From contig JAAEMR010000195.1 in NCBI GenBank assembly GCA_024225395.1, forward strand, positions 1-43,743: a stretch of DNA of 43,743 nucleotides, given 5' to 3'. The DNA is from Gammaproteobacteria bacterium (GTDB lineage Bacteria; Pseudomonadota; Gammaproteobacteria; GCA-001735895). Shown here piece after piece: positions 34,476 through 43,009 of the stretch (position 1 is the first letter of the stretch; every line of letters starts with the position of its first letter). A model generated the notes under the pieces. That model had not been told where the DNA came from and ran no database searches. It saw only the letters and a list, made by a program, of their open reading frames with translations. Both the position numbers and the translations under genes were made by a program.

Positions 34476-35903
34476 CTAATGCGTCACAAGGACAGGAACG
34501 TCCGCTTCTGCGGGTTTTGCACCCGATATCGTTTTGGCCAGGTTGTATGCCATGATGAGCATTCCGGTCAGGAAGAATACTCCGCCTAACAGGCGAATGA
34601 CATAAAACGGATGAGTTGCCTGAACCGATTCTATAAAGCTGTAAGTCAGGGTGCCATCAGCATTGATTGCACGCCACATCAAGCCTTGCATGATGCCTGA
34701 AATCCACATTGCCGTGATATATAACACAACACCGATAGTGGCAATCCAGAAATGAGTTTCAACCAGGCTATTGCTGTAAATTTCACGATTAAACAGACGT
34801 GGGATCAGGTAATACATTGCACCAATTGAAATAAATGCAACCCAGCCTAATGCGCCGGAGTGTACATGTCCGATGGTCCAGTCAGTGTAATGAGACAAGG
34901 CGTTGACGGTCTTGATAGCCATCATCGGACCCTCGAAGGTTGACATGCCGTAGAACGAGACAGACACGATCAAAAATTTGAGGATAGGGTCGGTGCGTAA
35001 TTTTTCCCAGCTACCGGAGAGCGTCATGATGCCGTTAATCATGCCACCCCAACTCGGTGCCAGCAGAATCAGCGACATGACCATGCCCAGAGACTGAGTC
35101 CAGTCGGGCAGGGCTGTGTAATGCAAATGATGCGCCCCCGCCCAGATATAAGTAAATGAAATTGCCCAGAAGTGAACAACAGATAAACGATAGGAGTAAA
35201 CAGGGCGGTTGGCCTGCTTGGGAATAAAGTAATACATGATGCCGAGGAAGCCGGCAGTCAGGAAAAAACCAACTGCGTTATGACCATACCACCATTGAAT
35301 CATCGCATCCTGAACTCCGGAATACATTGAGTAGGATTTTAAGGCACCGACCGGTAAAGCCATGCTGTTGAAAATATGTAAAACCGCGATGGTTATGATA
35401 AAAGCACCGAAGAACCAGTTGGCGACATAGATGTGTTTAACCCGACGTTTGACTATAGTGCCAAAAAATACCACGGCATAAGAAACCCAGACCAGTGCTA
35501 TTAACAAATCGATAGGCCACTCCAGTTCTGCATATTCTTTACTGGACGTATATCCGAGCGGCAATGTGATGACGGCTGATACGATAATGGTTTGCCATCC
35601 CCAGAAAGTAAAACTGGCCAGTTTTGGTGAAAATAGAGATGCGTAACAGGTCCGTTGCACAACGTAATAAGATGTTGCGAAAAGCGCAGAACCACCAAAG
35701 GCAAAGATAACAGCGTTGGTGTGAAGAGGTCTTAATCTGCCAAATGAAAACCAGGGTAGATCAAAATTTAAAACAGGCCAGGCGAGTTGAGCGGCGATGA
35801 TGACACCGACAGTCATGCCCACTATGCCCCAGATAACGGTCATAATGGCAAACTGCCGAACAATTTTATAATTATATTGCTCGGAAATAACGTTTTCGGT
35901 CAT
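34476..35903 (-). CDS. ccoN: cbb3 oxidase catalytic subunit CcoN
   Basis: 475 residues, about twelve transmembrane helices, haem-copper oxidase subunit I. Seen: [17 protein letters not shown] with a haem-ligand His, [19 protein letters not shown] for the Cu-B region, [14 protein letters not shown], and [24 protein letters not shown] with C-terminal haem ligands. Role: reduces O2 to water at high affinity and pumps protons. First gene of the minus-strand cco operon. No perfect FNR or ANR box was found upstream. Confidence 0.98.
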   Translation of the reverse strand: MTENVISEQYNYKIVRQFAIMTVIWGIVGMTVGVIIAAQLAWPVLNFDLPWFSFGRLRPLHTNAVIFAFGGSALFATSYYVVQRTCYASLFSPKLASFTFWGWQTIIVSAVITLPLGYTSSKEYAELEWPIDLLIALVWVSYAVVFFGTIVKRRVKHIYVANWFFGAFIITIAVLHIFNSMALPVGALKSYSMYSGVQDAMIQWWYGHNAVGFFLTAGFLGIMYYFIPKQANRPVYSYRLSVVHFWAISFTYIWAGAHHLHYTALPDWTQSLGMVMSLILLAPSWGGMINGIMTLSGSWEKLRTDPILKFLIVSVSFYGMSTFEGPMMAIKTVNALSHYTDWTIGHVHSGALGWVAFISIGAMYYLIPRLFNREIYSNSLVETHFWIATIGVVLYITAMWISGIMQGLMWRAINADGTLTYSFIESVQATHPFYVIRLLGGVFFLTGMLIMAYNLAKTISGAKPAEADVPVLVTH

Positions 35904-35997
35904 ATTTTTAATATTCCAGATATCTTAATTGTGCGAGGGATAATAAATCAGTAGTTACTAATATGTTTATATTGTCAGTTGTTTTGACTGAAAATGC

Positions 35998-36030
35998 AAA
36001 AAAATGGTTAAGCTGAAATAACCATTTTTA
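35998..36030 (-). terminator. Terminator after the Yip1 gene, separating it from ccoN
   Basis: AAAATGGTTA (36001-36010), loop AGCTGAAA, TAACCATTTT (36019-36028): a perfect 10-base-pair stem. On the minus strand it is followed by a run of seven T residues, giving a good rho-independent terminator for the Yip1 gene; on plus it ends in five T residues, so it could act in both directions. Confidence 0.75.
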
Positions 36031-36073
36031 ATGCATGCAAATTAACTGGCTTTAAATTCCAGTCAGTGTGTGG

Positions 36074-36679
36074 TTAGTTAGTGAAGTCGGGTTGAAACCC
36101 GAATCCCCACATTAATGCGGTTAGCACCAGTAAGGTGACAAGAGCAATCATGCCCATCGCCAGCATTGAACTTGACATTAGAAACCCTTTATCCTCTGAG
36201 ATATTCATCATCACGGGTACTCCGCTATAGAGCAGATATACGGCGTGAGCTAGTGCAAATAAACCAATCACCAGATTAACCCATAACAGCGGAAACAATT
36301 CTACTATACCCACCAGGAAGATAGGGGTGGCTACGTAGGCAGATAACGCAAAACAACGGTTCAGGGAAGTATTTCCTCCGTAGGTTTTGCACATCCAGCT
36401 CACCAGCAGTCCCAGCCCGATAACGGCTGATACAACTGCCAGATAGTAAAATATTGAGATGGTCATAGCGCTTTCAGCTGTTAACTTCACAACCTCTCCG
36501 CTGCCAATTTGCCAACCACTTGTAGTAGTGCCATAGTAGCCGGCTACCGGCCCAATTAAGGCTAGAATCAGGACATATCCAATGAGCAGCCCGGGAATTT
36601 CATTGTTCTCCCGGCTGATTTTTTGCCACTCCTGTTTTGGATGTATTATTAAGCCCACTGCATGGGTAAGATTAAGCAT
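36074..36679 (-). CDS. Yip1-family inner membrane protein
   Basis: 201 residues with five hydrophobic helices. The N-terminus LNLTHAVGLIIHPKQEWQKI is the standard opening of bacterial Yip1-domain proteins, and SLNRCFALSAYVATPIFLVGI is the central conserved stretch. Function of bacterial members is unknown. It lies between ccoN (same strand, separated by a terminator) and the divergent ccoI, from whose start it is 55 bases away, so shared low-oxygen regulation is possible but unproven. Confidence 0.85.
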   Translation of the reverse strand: MLNLTHAVGLIIHPKQEWQKISRENNEIPGLLIGYVLILALIGPVAGYYGTTTSGWQIGSGEVVKLTAESAMTISIFYYLAVVSAVIGLGLLVSWMCKTYGGNTSLNRCFALSAYVATPIFLVGIVELFPLLWVNLVIGLFALAHAVYLLYSGVPVMMNISEDKGFLMSSSMLAMGMIALVTLLVLTALMWGFGFQPDFTN

Positions 36680-36734
36680 AGTGAACTCCTCTAAAAGTAT
36701 TAATATTTATTTTTTTTATTGTTATCGGGTAAGT

Positions 36735-39179
36735 ATGGCGTTGCAAAGTGATCTTAACATAAATCAAGTCAGTGAAAAGACTGGTGACAATTGCTTCCAT
36801 TGCGGCTTGCCGTTGAATGGCTGTGAACTGACCGTAGAAATCGAGGATCAAAAGCAACCCATGTGTTGTGCCGGCTGTCAGGCTGTGGCACAGGCAATTG
36901 TTAATTCAGGTAATAACAGTTACTACCGGTTTCGGGAGGAAAAATCAGTTACAGGCAAAGAACTGGTGCCGGAATTTCTGGCTAAAATTAAAGTCTATGA
37001 TCATCCCGTAGTGCAGCAACAGTTTGTGCACAGCCAGTCGGGAAATATCAAACAGGTGTCATTGATTATTGAAGGTATAGTGTGTGCCGCCTGCATCTGG
37101 TTGAATGAACAGTACCTGCGTCAGCTGCCCGGCATAACCAGCGTCAATATCAATTACTCTACCCATCGCGCCAATGTTGAATGGGATGAGAACCAGATAA
37201 AACTGAGTCAGATTCTTGAAGCAATTTCCAATATTGGTTACCTGGCACACCCCTATGATCCGGAAACTCAGCAAACTATTTATGAAAATCAACGCAAGTT
37301 GCTGATTCGACAAATTGGCATATCCGGATTATTCGGCATGCAAATTATGATTTTTGCTGTTGCTCTGTATGGTGGAGACTGGTGGGGAATTAGTGATAGT
37401 TTCCGTGAGTTTTTTCGCTGGCTGAGTTTAATGCTGACTATGCCCATTATGCTTTTTTCAGCTCAACCTTTTTTTAAAGGGGCCTGGTTGGATTTCAAGC
37501 ATAAACGTGCGGGCATGGATGTGCCGGTTGCACTGGGTTTGACATTGGCTTTTACCGCCAGTTGTTACAATACCTGGACAGGAAAGTCGGATGTGTATTT
37601 CGAATCGGTGGCGATGTTTGTGTTTCTATTACTATCCGTGCGCCTGTTCGAGTTGTCTGCGCGTAAAAAGGCTGCAGAGAAAATTGAATCTTTAACCAAC
37701 CTGACACCCACCATGTCCAATCGATTGTTGCCGGGTGGGGATGTTGAAGTCGTGCCAACAGTGGAATTATCTTTACAGGATAAATTCCTGGTACGGCCCG
37801 GAGAAATTATCCCCACAGATGGCGTATTAATTTCTGATCATGCCCTGGTTGATGAAGCTTTACTCACCGGTGAACAGCATGCGGTGAGCAAATTAGCGGG
37901 TGATGTGCTGATTGGAGGGAGTTATAACCTCGAGCAACCGATTACCTTACAGGTACATCAACTGGGGCAGGATACTGTTCTGTCGGGCATTAAACGCCTG
38001 ATTGAGCAGGCCCAGGGATTTAAACCCAATGTTGCCATGCTGGCGGACCGGGTAGCCAGTGTTTTTGTGGCTGTATTGCTGGTGCTGGTTGCTATCGCTG
38101 GTTATTACTGGTGGCAGGTCGATTCATCCAGAGTATTACAGGTGCTGGTGGCTACCCTGGTGGTGACCTGTCCCTGTGCATTATCTCTGGCAACTCCGGC
38201 TTCATTATCGGCTGCAATCGGCGCATTAACACGGGATGGCATGCTGGTGGCCAGGTCTCGTGCACTGGAAGTCATGCCTACCATTGATACGGTCATTTTT
38301 GATAAAACCGGAACCCTGACCACCGGTGTTTTAACGCTGCAACAGCAAGTTGATTTTGCTGAACAGGATACGGGCAAACACAGACAAATTGCGCATAGCC
38401 TTGAGTTTCAGTCAGAACATCCCGTTGCACGAGCATTAGTGAGTGATGACATTGAAACCCTTCGCATTAGTAAATTACAGAATGTGACGGGGAAAGGGAT
38501 ACAGGGCATTATCGACGGTGAAACTTATTATATCGGTAATGCCGGGTTTATCAGTGAAGTGGCTGATATCCCAGAAAACCAGCCTTTCGAGAATGATGTT
38601 CAGGTTGTGCATCTGGCTCAAAAGGGTCAGTGGCTTGCCAGTTTTTCCTTTACCGACCCACTCAAACAGGATGCCCTGGACACTGTTCAGCAAATGCGTC
38701 AGCGTGGAATAGATGTGCGTATTCTTAGTGGTGATCGACAATCCTATGTGAAATCGATTGCCGACCAGCTGGGCATTGTACATTTTGATGCCGAGCAGTT
38801 ACCTGAAGATAAGTTACAAAAAGTGAAATTTTTGCAGCTTGATGGTCATAAAGTTGCGATGGTTGGTGATGGTATTAATGATGCTCCTGTGCTGGCTACT
38901 GCTGACCTGTCAATATCATTGTCGGTAGGAACAGATTTGGCCCGGGCTGCATCAGATCTGGTTATAAACGGCGGCCAGTTATCGCCAATAAATGATTCGA
39001 TAAAAATTACTACCAGAATGATGCGTATTATTCGGCAGAATTTTGGCTGGGCGATAGCGTATAATATTGTGGCTGTTCCATTTTCGATGGCAGGCCTGGT
39101 ACAACCCTGGTTAGCGGCAATCGGAATGTCACTGAGTTCATTAATTGTTGTGTTAAACGCCTTAAGGTTGAGACTATAG
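36735..39179 (+). CDS. ccoI: Copper-exporting P1B-type ATPase for cbb3 assembly (CcoI/FixI)
   Basis: The frame is open from 36582, but that part is antisense to the Yip1 gene; ATG at 36735 gives a natural 814-residue protein. Domains: an N-terminal Cys-rich segment (CFHCGLP with C20 and C23; PMCCAGCQAV), a heavy-metal-associated domain with IVCAACIWLN (C117, C120), eight transmembrane helices including the CPC motif (C479, C481), the phosphorylation site DKTGTLT (D523) and the hinge GDGINDAPVL. Role: moves Cu(I) for the CcoN binuclear site. ccoS follows after 2 bases. Confidence 0.96.
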   Translation: MALQSDLNINQVSEKTGDNCFHCGLPLNGCELTVEIEDQKQPMCCAGCQAVAQAIVNSGNNSYYRFREEKSVTGKELVPEFLAKIKVYDHPVVQQQFVHSQSGNIKQVSLIIEGIVCAACIWLNEQYLRQLPGITSVNINYSTHRANVEWDENQIKLSQILEAISNIGYLAHPYDPETQQTIYENQRKLLIRQIGISGLFGMQIMIFAVALYGGDWWGISDSFREFFRWLSLMLTMPIMLFSAQPFFKGAWLDFKHKRAGMDVPVALGLTLAFTASCYNTWTGKSDVYFESVAMFVFLLLSVRLFELSARKKAAEKIESLTNLTPTMSNRLLPGGDVEVVPTVELSLQDKFLVRPGEIIPTDGVLISDHALVDEALLTGEQHAVSKLAGDVLIGGSYNLEQPITLQVHQLGQDTVLSGIKRLIEQAQGFKPNVAMLADRVASVFVAVLLVLVAIAGYYWWQVDSSRVLQVLVATLVVTCPCALSLATPASLSAAIGALTRDGMLVARSRALEVMPTIDTVIFDKTGTLTTGVLTLQQQVDFAEQDTGKHRQIAHSLEFQSEHPVARALVSDDIETLRISKLQNVTGKGIQGIIDGETYYIGNAGFISEVADIPENQPFENDVQVVHLAQKGQWLASFSFTDPLKQDALDTVQQMRQRGIDVRILSGDRQSYVKSIADQLGIVHFDAEQLPEDKLQKVKFLQLDGHKVAMVGDGINDAPVLATADLSISLSVGTDLARAASDLVINGGQLSPINDSIKITTRMMRIIRQNFGWAIAYNIVAVPFSMAGLVQPWLAAIGMSLSSLIVVLNALRLRL

Positions 39180-39181
39180 TT

Positions 39182-39364
39182 TTGGAAATTTTATACTTAC
39201 TAATACCACTGGCGATGCTAATTCTGGTGGTTATTGCAGGATTTTTTTTCTGGTCGGTCAAATCCGGACAGATGGATGATCTGGAAGGTCCTGCCTACCG
39301 AATATTAATGGATGATGACGATATTAAGCCTGAGGAAAAGAAGCAGCATAAAGAAAGTTCCTGA
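39182..39364 (+). CDS. ccoS: cbb3 oxidase maturation protein CcoS
   Basis: 60 residues, TTG start at 39182, 2 bases after ccoI. One transmembrane helix (about 4-27, LYLLIPLAMLILVVIAGFFF) followed by WSVKSGQMDDLEGPAYRILMDDDD, the characteristic CcoS pattern, and a short charged tail. Role: required for insertion of haem and copper cofactors into CcoN in studied bacteria. Confidence 0.93.
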   Translation: MEILYLLIPLAMLILVVIAGFFFWSVKSGQMDDLEGPAYRILMDDDDIKPEEKKQHKESS

Positions 39365-39389
39365 TACTGAAATATTATTCAATACAAAA

Positions 39390-39578
39390 CTACGAAGCGG
39401 GTAAATAGCTGAGGTGACTTAACACTTCTGGTCTAATACGCCTTCTCTGCACATAATCTCTTATCGCTTCGGTTAACAAACCTGAGACATTTTGATGTGA
39501 CTCTTGAGCGATCAGTTTTAGCTCATTCCAGGCTTGCTTATCTACTTTTGAACTAATTTTAATATTTTACTGGATCAT
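39390..39578 (-). pseudogene. Nonsense-interrupted ribbon-helix-helix (CopG-type) gene remnant
   Basis: Minus-strand ATG at 39578 reads M-I-Q and then TAA at 39567-39569, but the same frame continues for 58 codons: KISSKVDKQAWNELKLIAQE, SHQNVSGLLTEAIRDYVQ, RRRIRPEVLSHL, ending SYLPAS-stop. The beta-strand, helix, 'VSGLLTEAI' helix layout is that of ribbon-helix-helix DNA-binding antitoxin-like proteins. Either the gene is broken by one stop codon, or an ATT start is used, which is rare. The end looks short for the family. It lies 5 bases after the smr stop. No toxin partner is present. Confidence 0.65.
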
Positions 39579-39583
39579 GATAT

Positions 39584-40114
39584 TTAGCTTTTCTGGTTTT
39601 TCAGGTAGACATAACTGGCCCCTGATCCACCATCTTTAGGCTGGGCAGGGCAGTACGCCAGAACCGCACTTTGCTCACTCAACCAGTATTGAACCAGTGG
39701 CCGTAAAACGGCTTCAGATGCTGAATTAAATCCTTTGCCATGAATGATTAATACCAGCCGTGACCGTGTATTAATTGCTGATTGCATAAAAGCTTCAAGT
39801 TCATGTATCGCTTCATGTTGTCGGTGCCCGTGTAAATCCAGCATGGCATCGATATTCAATTGTCCGGCTTTTATTTTTCGTTGAAGCTTTTTCTGAATGC
39901 CATGATGAAACCAGCTTTGCTGACATGTTTGCGGAATGTTATGAGTGATGGCTTCAAACTCTGATGCTGGATCAGTGAAATCCTGACGGGGCATTACTTT
40001 ATGCTTTTTTCTGGGGGTATTCTGATAAACATCAATTTTGTCATGTTTTAGAGGGCGAATACCGTCAAGAGACTGCATGAATCCTTTTTCATCGTTCTCT
40101 GATTTGTCTGACAT
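39584..40114 (-). CDS. Smr-domain protein (SmrA/SmrB-like)
   Basis: 176 residues. The C-terminal Smr domain (about 90-172) has the two signature motifs LDLHGHRQHEA (92-96 LDLHG) and IIHGKGFNS (125-128 HGKG), ending in GGSGASYVYLK. The N-terminal 85 residues are polar and include the conserved-type segment IRPLKHDKIDVY. Known relatives cleave structured nucleic acid or mRNA near stalled, collided ribosomes (SmrB) or are uncharacterised (SmrA); the substrate here is not determined. It is divergent from surE across a gap with a 15-bp inverted repeat. Confidence 0.88.
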   Translation of the reverse strand: MSDKSENDEKGFMQSLDGIRPLKHDKIDVYQNTPRKKHKVMPRQDFTDPASEFEAITHNIPQTCQQSWFHHGIQKKLQRKIKAGQLNIDAMLDLHGHRQHEAIHELEAFMQSAINTRSRLVLIIHGKGFNSASEAVLRPLVQYWLSEQSAVLAYCPAQPKDGGSGASYVYLKNQKS

Positions 40115-40139
40115 GGAGTTTACCCGGTATTAGGTTGAA

Positions 40140-40179
40140 GATATCAGTCTTTGAAAACTTCTAATCAAAGACTGATATC
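40140..40179. repeat. 15-bp perfect inverted repeat between smr and surE
   Basis: GATATCAGTCTTTGA (40140-40154), 10-base spacer AAACTTCTAA, TCAAAGACTGATATC (40165-40179). There is no T-run on either side, and it lies between divergent gene starts (26 bases from the smr start, 78 from surE), so an operator or an mRNA leader hairpin fits better than a terminator. Confidence 0.85.
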
Positions 40180-40256
40180 CCATCATAGTGCAAATTAATT
40201 CCTGAGTCCCTGCGAATTAGTTTATCATTCGCGCTTAATTTAAATTCTAGTTAACT

Positions 40257-41003
40257 ATGCATATTTTGCTCAGTAATGATGACGGTTATCTGGCTCCGGG
40301 ATTGAAGGTCTTAGCCGATGAAATCTCTACAATGTCAGAGATAACTGTCGTAGCACCGGATCGTAATCGAAGTGGTGCCAGTAACTCGCTAACCCTCCTG
40401 CGACCTTTGCGCGCCCAGATGACGCCCATGGGTTTTTATAAAGTGGATGGTACTCCCACCGATTGCGTTCATCTTGCGCTTACTGGATTATTATTGGAAG
40501 AACCCGACATGGTTGTATCCGGGATAAATTCCGGTGCTAACCTTGGCGATGATGTGATTTATTCCGGGACCGTTGCAGCCGCTACGGAAGGCAGGTTTCT
40601 GGGTTTACCTGCATTAGCCGTATCTTTAGCAAGTCGTAACGAATTGCATTTTGATTCTGCCGCAAAAGCAACCGGTGAAATTATTCGCAAATTACTTAAA
40701 AAGCCTTTACCTGAAGATACTATTTTAAATATCAATGTACCTGATTTACCGTGGGCTGAAATTAAAGGTTTTCGTGCCACAAGACTGGGGTTCAGACATC
40801 GTGCTGAACCAGCAGTTAAACAACGTGATCCTTATGATCAGAATATTTTCTGGGTGGGGCCAGCAGGCGAGGCTCAGGATGCCGGTGATGGTACTGATTT
40901 TTATGCGGTGAAACATGGCTACGTTTCGGTCACTCCGTTGCAGATTGATTTAACACGCCATGAAGGTGTGAACCCCCTGCAGAACTGGTTAGATGATGAA
41001 TAA
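40257..41003 (+). CDS. surE: 5'/3'-nucleotidase SurE
   Basis: 248 residues. N-terminal metal motif [13 protein letters not shown] (D8, D9), [12 protein letters not shown] (phosphate-binding Ser), [12 protein letters not shown] and [23 protein letters not shown]. Reaction: dephosphorylates nucleoside monophosphates and short polyphosphates; associated with stationary-phase survival. It overlaps the following pcm gene, the classical arrangement, and starts the surE-pcm-DedA-nlpD-rpoS unit. Confidence 0.97.
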   Translation: MHILLSNDDGYLAPGLKVLADEISTMSEITVVAPDRNRSGASNSLTLLRPLRAQMTPMGFYKVDGTPTDCVHLALTGLLLEEPDMVVSGINSGANLGDDVIYSGTVAAATEGRFLGLPALAVSLASRNELHFDSAAKATGEIIRKLLKKPLPEDTILNINVPDLPWAEIKGFRATRLGFRHRAEPAVKQRDPYDQNIFWVGPAGEAQDAGDGTDFYAVKHGYVSVTPLQIDLTRHEGVNPLQNWLDDE

Positions 41004-41670
41004 CCTTTCGCATAAAAAGCTAAAAGGTATTGGCATGACCTCGCAGCGAACCCGTGACCGTTTAATTGAACGTTTACAGCAGCAGGGGATTAATAATCAA
41101 CGAGTGCTGGAAGTGATGAGAAATACACCGCGGCATCTGTTTGTGGATGAAGCTTTATCGCATCGGGCATATGAAGACACGGCCTTGCCTATTGGCTTTG
41201 GACAAACTATTTCTCAACCCTATATCGTTGCACGCATGACGCAGATGATTTTAGCATCGGGTATGCCGTCATCTGTGTTGGAGATTGGTACCGGATGTGG
41301 TTATCAAACTGCTGTGTTAGCTCAAATAGTGCCGCAGGTTTACTCGGTGGAGCGTATTGGCGCTTTGCATCAACAGGCAAAAAAACGACTGGCTGAATTG
41401 CAGTTATATAACATTGAGTTGAGACATACGGATGGCAATGGTGGTTGGCCCAATTTAAATTATCGTTTCGATCGAATAATGATGACAGCAGCCTGTGCTG
41501 ATATTCCCCGTAAACTGGCGGATCAGCTTAATCATAATGGTGAAATGATTTTACCTTATGATGACGGAGATAGTCAGGTACTGCTAAAAATTACCCGACG
41601 CCATGATGAATTTGAAACTGAAGCCTTTGAATCGGTTTCATTTGTACCTCTATTACCCGGGATTAGTTAA
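40993..41670 (+). CDS. pcm: Protein-L-isoaspartate O-methyltransferase
   Basis: 225 residues. Motifs: [17 protein letters not shown] (active-site Ser) and the SAM-binding [16 protein letters not shown], then [10 protein letters not shown] and DGNGGWP. Role: methylates isoaspartyl residues to start repair of aged proteins. The ATG at 40993 overlaps surE by 11 bases; ATGs at 40996 and 41035 ([10 protein letters not shown]) are alternatives, the last matching the usual family start. Confidence 0.95.
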   Translation: MMNNLSHKKLKGIGMTSQRTRDRLIERLQQQGINNQRVLEVMRNTPRHLFVDEALSHRAYEDTALPIGFGQTISQPYIVARMTQMILASGMPSSVLEIGTGCGYQTAVLAQIVPQVYSVERIGALHQQAKKRLAELQLYNIELRHTDGNGGWPNLNYRFDRIMMTAACADIPRKLADQLNHNGEMILPYDDGDSQVLLKITRRHDEFETEAFESVSFVPLLPGIS

Positions 41671-41685
41671 GGGACCTCTAATTAA

Positions 41686-42267
41686 ATGAAGATATTTGAA
41701 AATCTCTATCAATCAGTACTCAGGGCCTCGTCCAGTAAAAATGCTCCAGGGGTGTTATCTACTTTAAGTTTTGTGGAATCCTTCATACTACCTTTTCCGC
41801 CACCGGATGTGATGTTAGCCCCGATGTCACTGGCGAAACCGGATCGGGCCATGTATTTTGCGTCGATTACTCTGCTTGCATCTTTACTCGGAGGAATGGT
41901 TGGATATTTAATCGGTGCCTTTGGTTTTGAAATAGCCGAGCCTTATATCATTAAATGGGGTTATCAGGAAGTTTTTGAAAAGGTCATGTTGTGGTTTGAT
42001 GTGTGGGGTTTCTGGGCTGTTCTGGTTGCCGGGTTCTCTCCGGTGCCTTATAAAATATTTACGATTTCCGCAGGCTTGTTAAGTCTGGCATTCCTGCCAT
42101 TCATGCTGGCTTCTTTTATTGGCCGTGGAGCACGCTTTTTTCTGGTAGCATTTCTGCTGGCAAAATATGGTGCAGCGATAGAATCCAAATTACTGATGTA
42201 CATTGAAAAAATTGGATGGGCTGTTGTGGGTTTATTGGTTCTGGCAATTCTTTTTTATAGCCTTTAA
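41686..42267 (+). CDS. DedA-family (YqaA-like) membrane protein
   Basis: 193 residues with about five membrane segments. The motif VESFILPFPPPDVMLAPMSLA and later AGFSPVPYKIFTISAGLLSLA with FIGRGARFFLVAF are the conserved parts of the YqaA/DedA (SNARE-associated) family. Members of the superfamily are linked to lipid-carrier flipping and membrane homeostasis; this subgroup is uncharacterised. It occupies the usual place between pcm and nlpD, 2 bases before nlpD. Confidence 0.87.
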   Translation: MKIFENLYQSVLRASSSKNAPGVLSTLSFVESFILPFPPPDVMLAPMSLAKPDRAMYFASITLLASLLGGMVGYLIGAFGFEIAEPYIIKWGYQEVFEKVMLWFDVWGFWAVLVAGFSPVPYKIFTISAGLLSLAFLPFMLASFIGRGARFFLVAFLLAKYGAAIESKLLMYIEKIGWAVVGLLVLAILFYSL

Positions 42268-42269
42268 AA

Positions 42270-42980
42270 ATGACTCGCCTTTATCGACTCATAATTTTAA
42301 ATCTACTTTTATTGTTATCGGCTTGCAGTGCTTTGCAGCAACAGAATTTAAAAGGACCTGGCTGGTATCGGGTTAAACCGACAGATACTCTTTATTCAGT
42401 TGCCTGGCGCTATGGCCTTGATCCCCAGCAACTGGCTTTATGGAATGGAATTTTAGAATCCTCTGCGATAATCCCCGGTCAGCAGTTAATACTTATTAAA
42501 CCTGACAAATTACCGACGAAACCGGAACCTGTTACAACTTCCGGTTCTAAGTCATTGAAAAAGAAGCCTGTAATTGTCAAGCCATTGGCTCCGTCATATA
42601 ATCAGGCCATACTCTGGCGTTGGCCTGTTGAAGGGACTGTGTTAAATCGCTTTTCAATCAATGACCTGGGTCGTCGTGGTATTGATATTGCAGGTAAAAT
42701 AGGGCAACCTGTGAATGCTGTTGCTGCAGGCAAGGTTGTTTACAGTGGTTCAGGGGTTTCCGGATTGGGAAACCTGATTATAATCAAACATGACAATACG
42801 TATTTAAGTGCGTACGCTTTTAACAGTAAAATAATTGTACAGGAAGGTTCTCAGGTGAAAAGAGGAGCACATATTGCTGATATGGGCCGCGGTAAAAATA
42901 ATAAACCCATGCTGCGTTTTCAAATTCGCAAGAATGGAAAACCTGTTGATCCTTTACACTTTTTACCAGAAATGAAATGA
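42270..42980 (+). CDS. nlpD: Divisome activator lipoprotein NlpD (LysM + degenerate LytM)
   Basis: 236 residues. Lipoprotein signal with LLLSAC (acylated C19), a LysM domain at about 35-78 ([19 protein letters not shown]), a Lys/Pro-rich linker, and a C-terminal M23/LytM domain (about 112-236). The zinc ligands typical of active enzymes are replaced: RRGIDIAG without the His and LRFQIRKNG where LHFEIR is usual. This fits NlpD-type activators of amidase AmiC rather than an active hydrolase. rpoS follows after 29 bases, as is usual. Confidence 0.95.
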   Translation: MTRLYRLIILNLLLLLSACSALQQQNLKGPGWYRVKPTDTLYSVAWRYGLDPQQLALWNGILESSAIIPGQQLILIKPDKLPTKPEPVTTSGSKSLKKKPVIVKPLAPSYNQAILWRWPVEGTVLNRFSINDLGRRGIDIAGKIGQPVNAVAAGKVVYSGSGVSGLGNLIIIKHDNTYLSAYAFNSKIIVQEGSQVKRGAHIADMGRGKNNKPMLRFQIRKNGKPVDPLHFLPEMK

Positions 42981-43009
42981 GCATAAAAACCCTCAAGGGG
43001 ACTGTAAGT

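Noticed and set aside
35980-36000. Possible FNR/ANR box upstream of ccoN (TTGCATTTTCAGTCAA on minus)
   Set aside because: The half-sites are 2 bases too far apart and one is mismatched relative to TTGAT-N4-ATCAA, so it does not qualify.
36582-36734. N-terminal extension of the ccoI frame
   Set aside because: It runs antisense into the Yip1 gene, and the natural start is the ATG at 36735.
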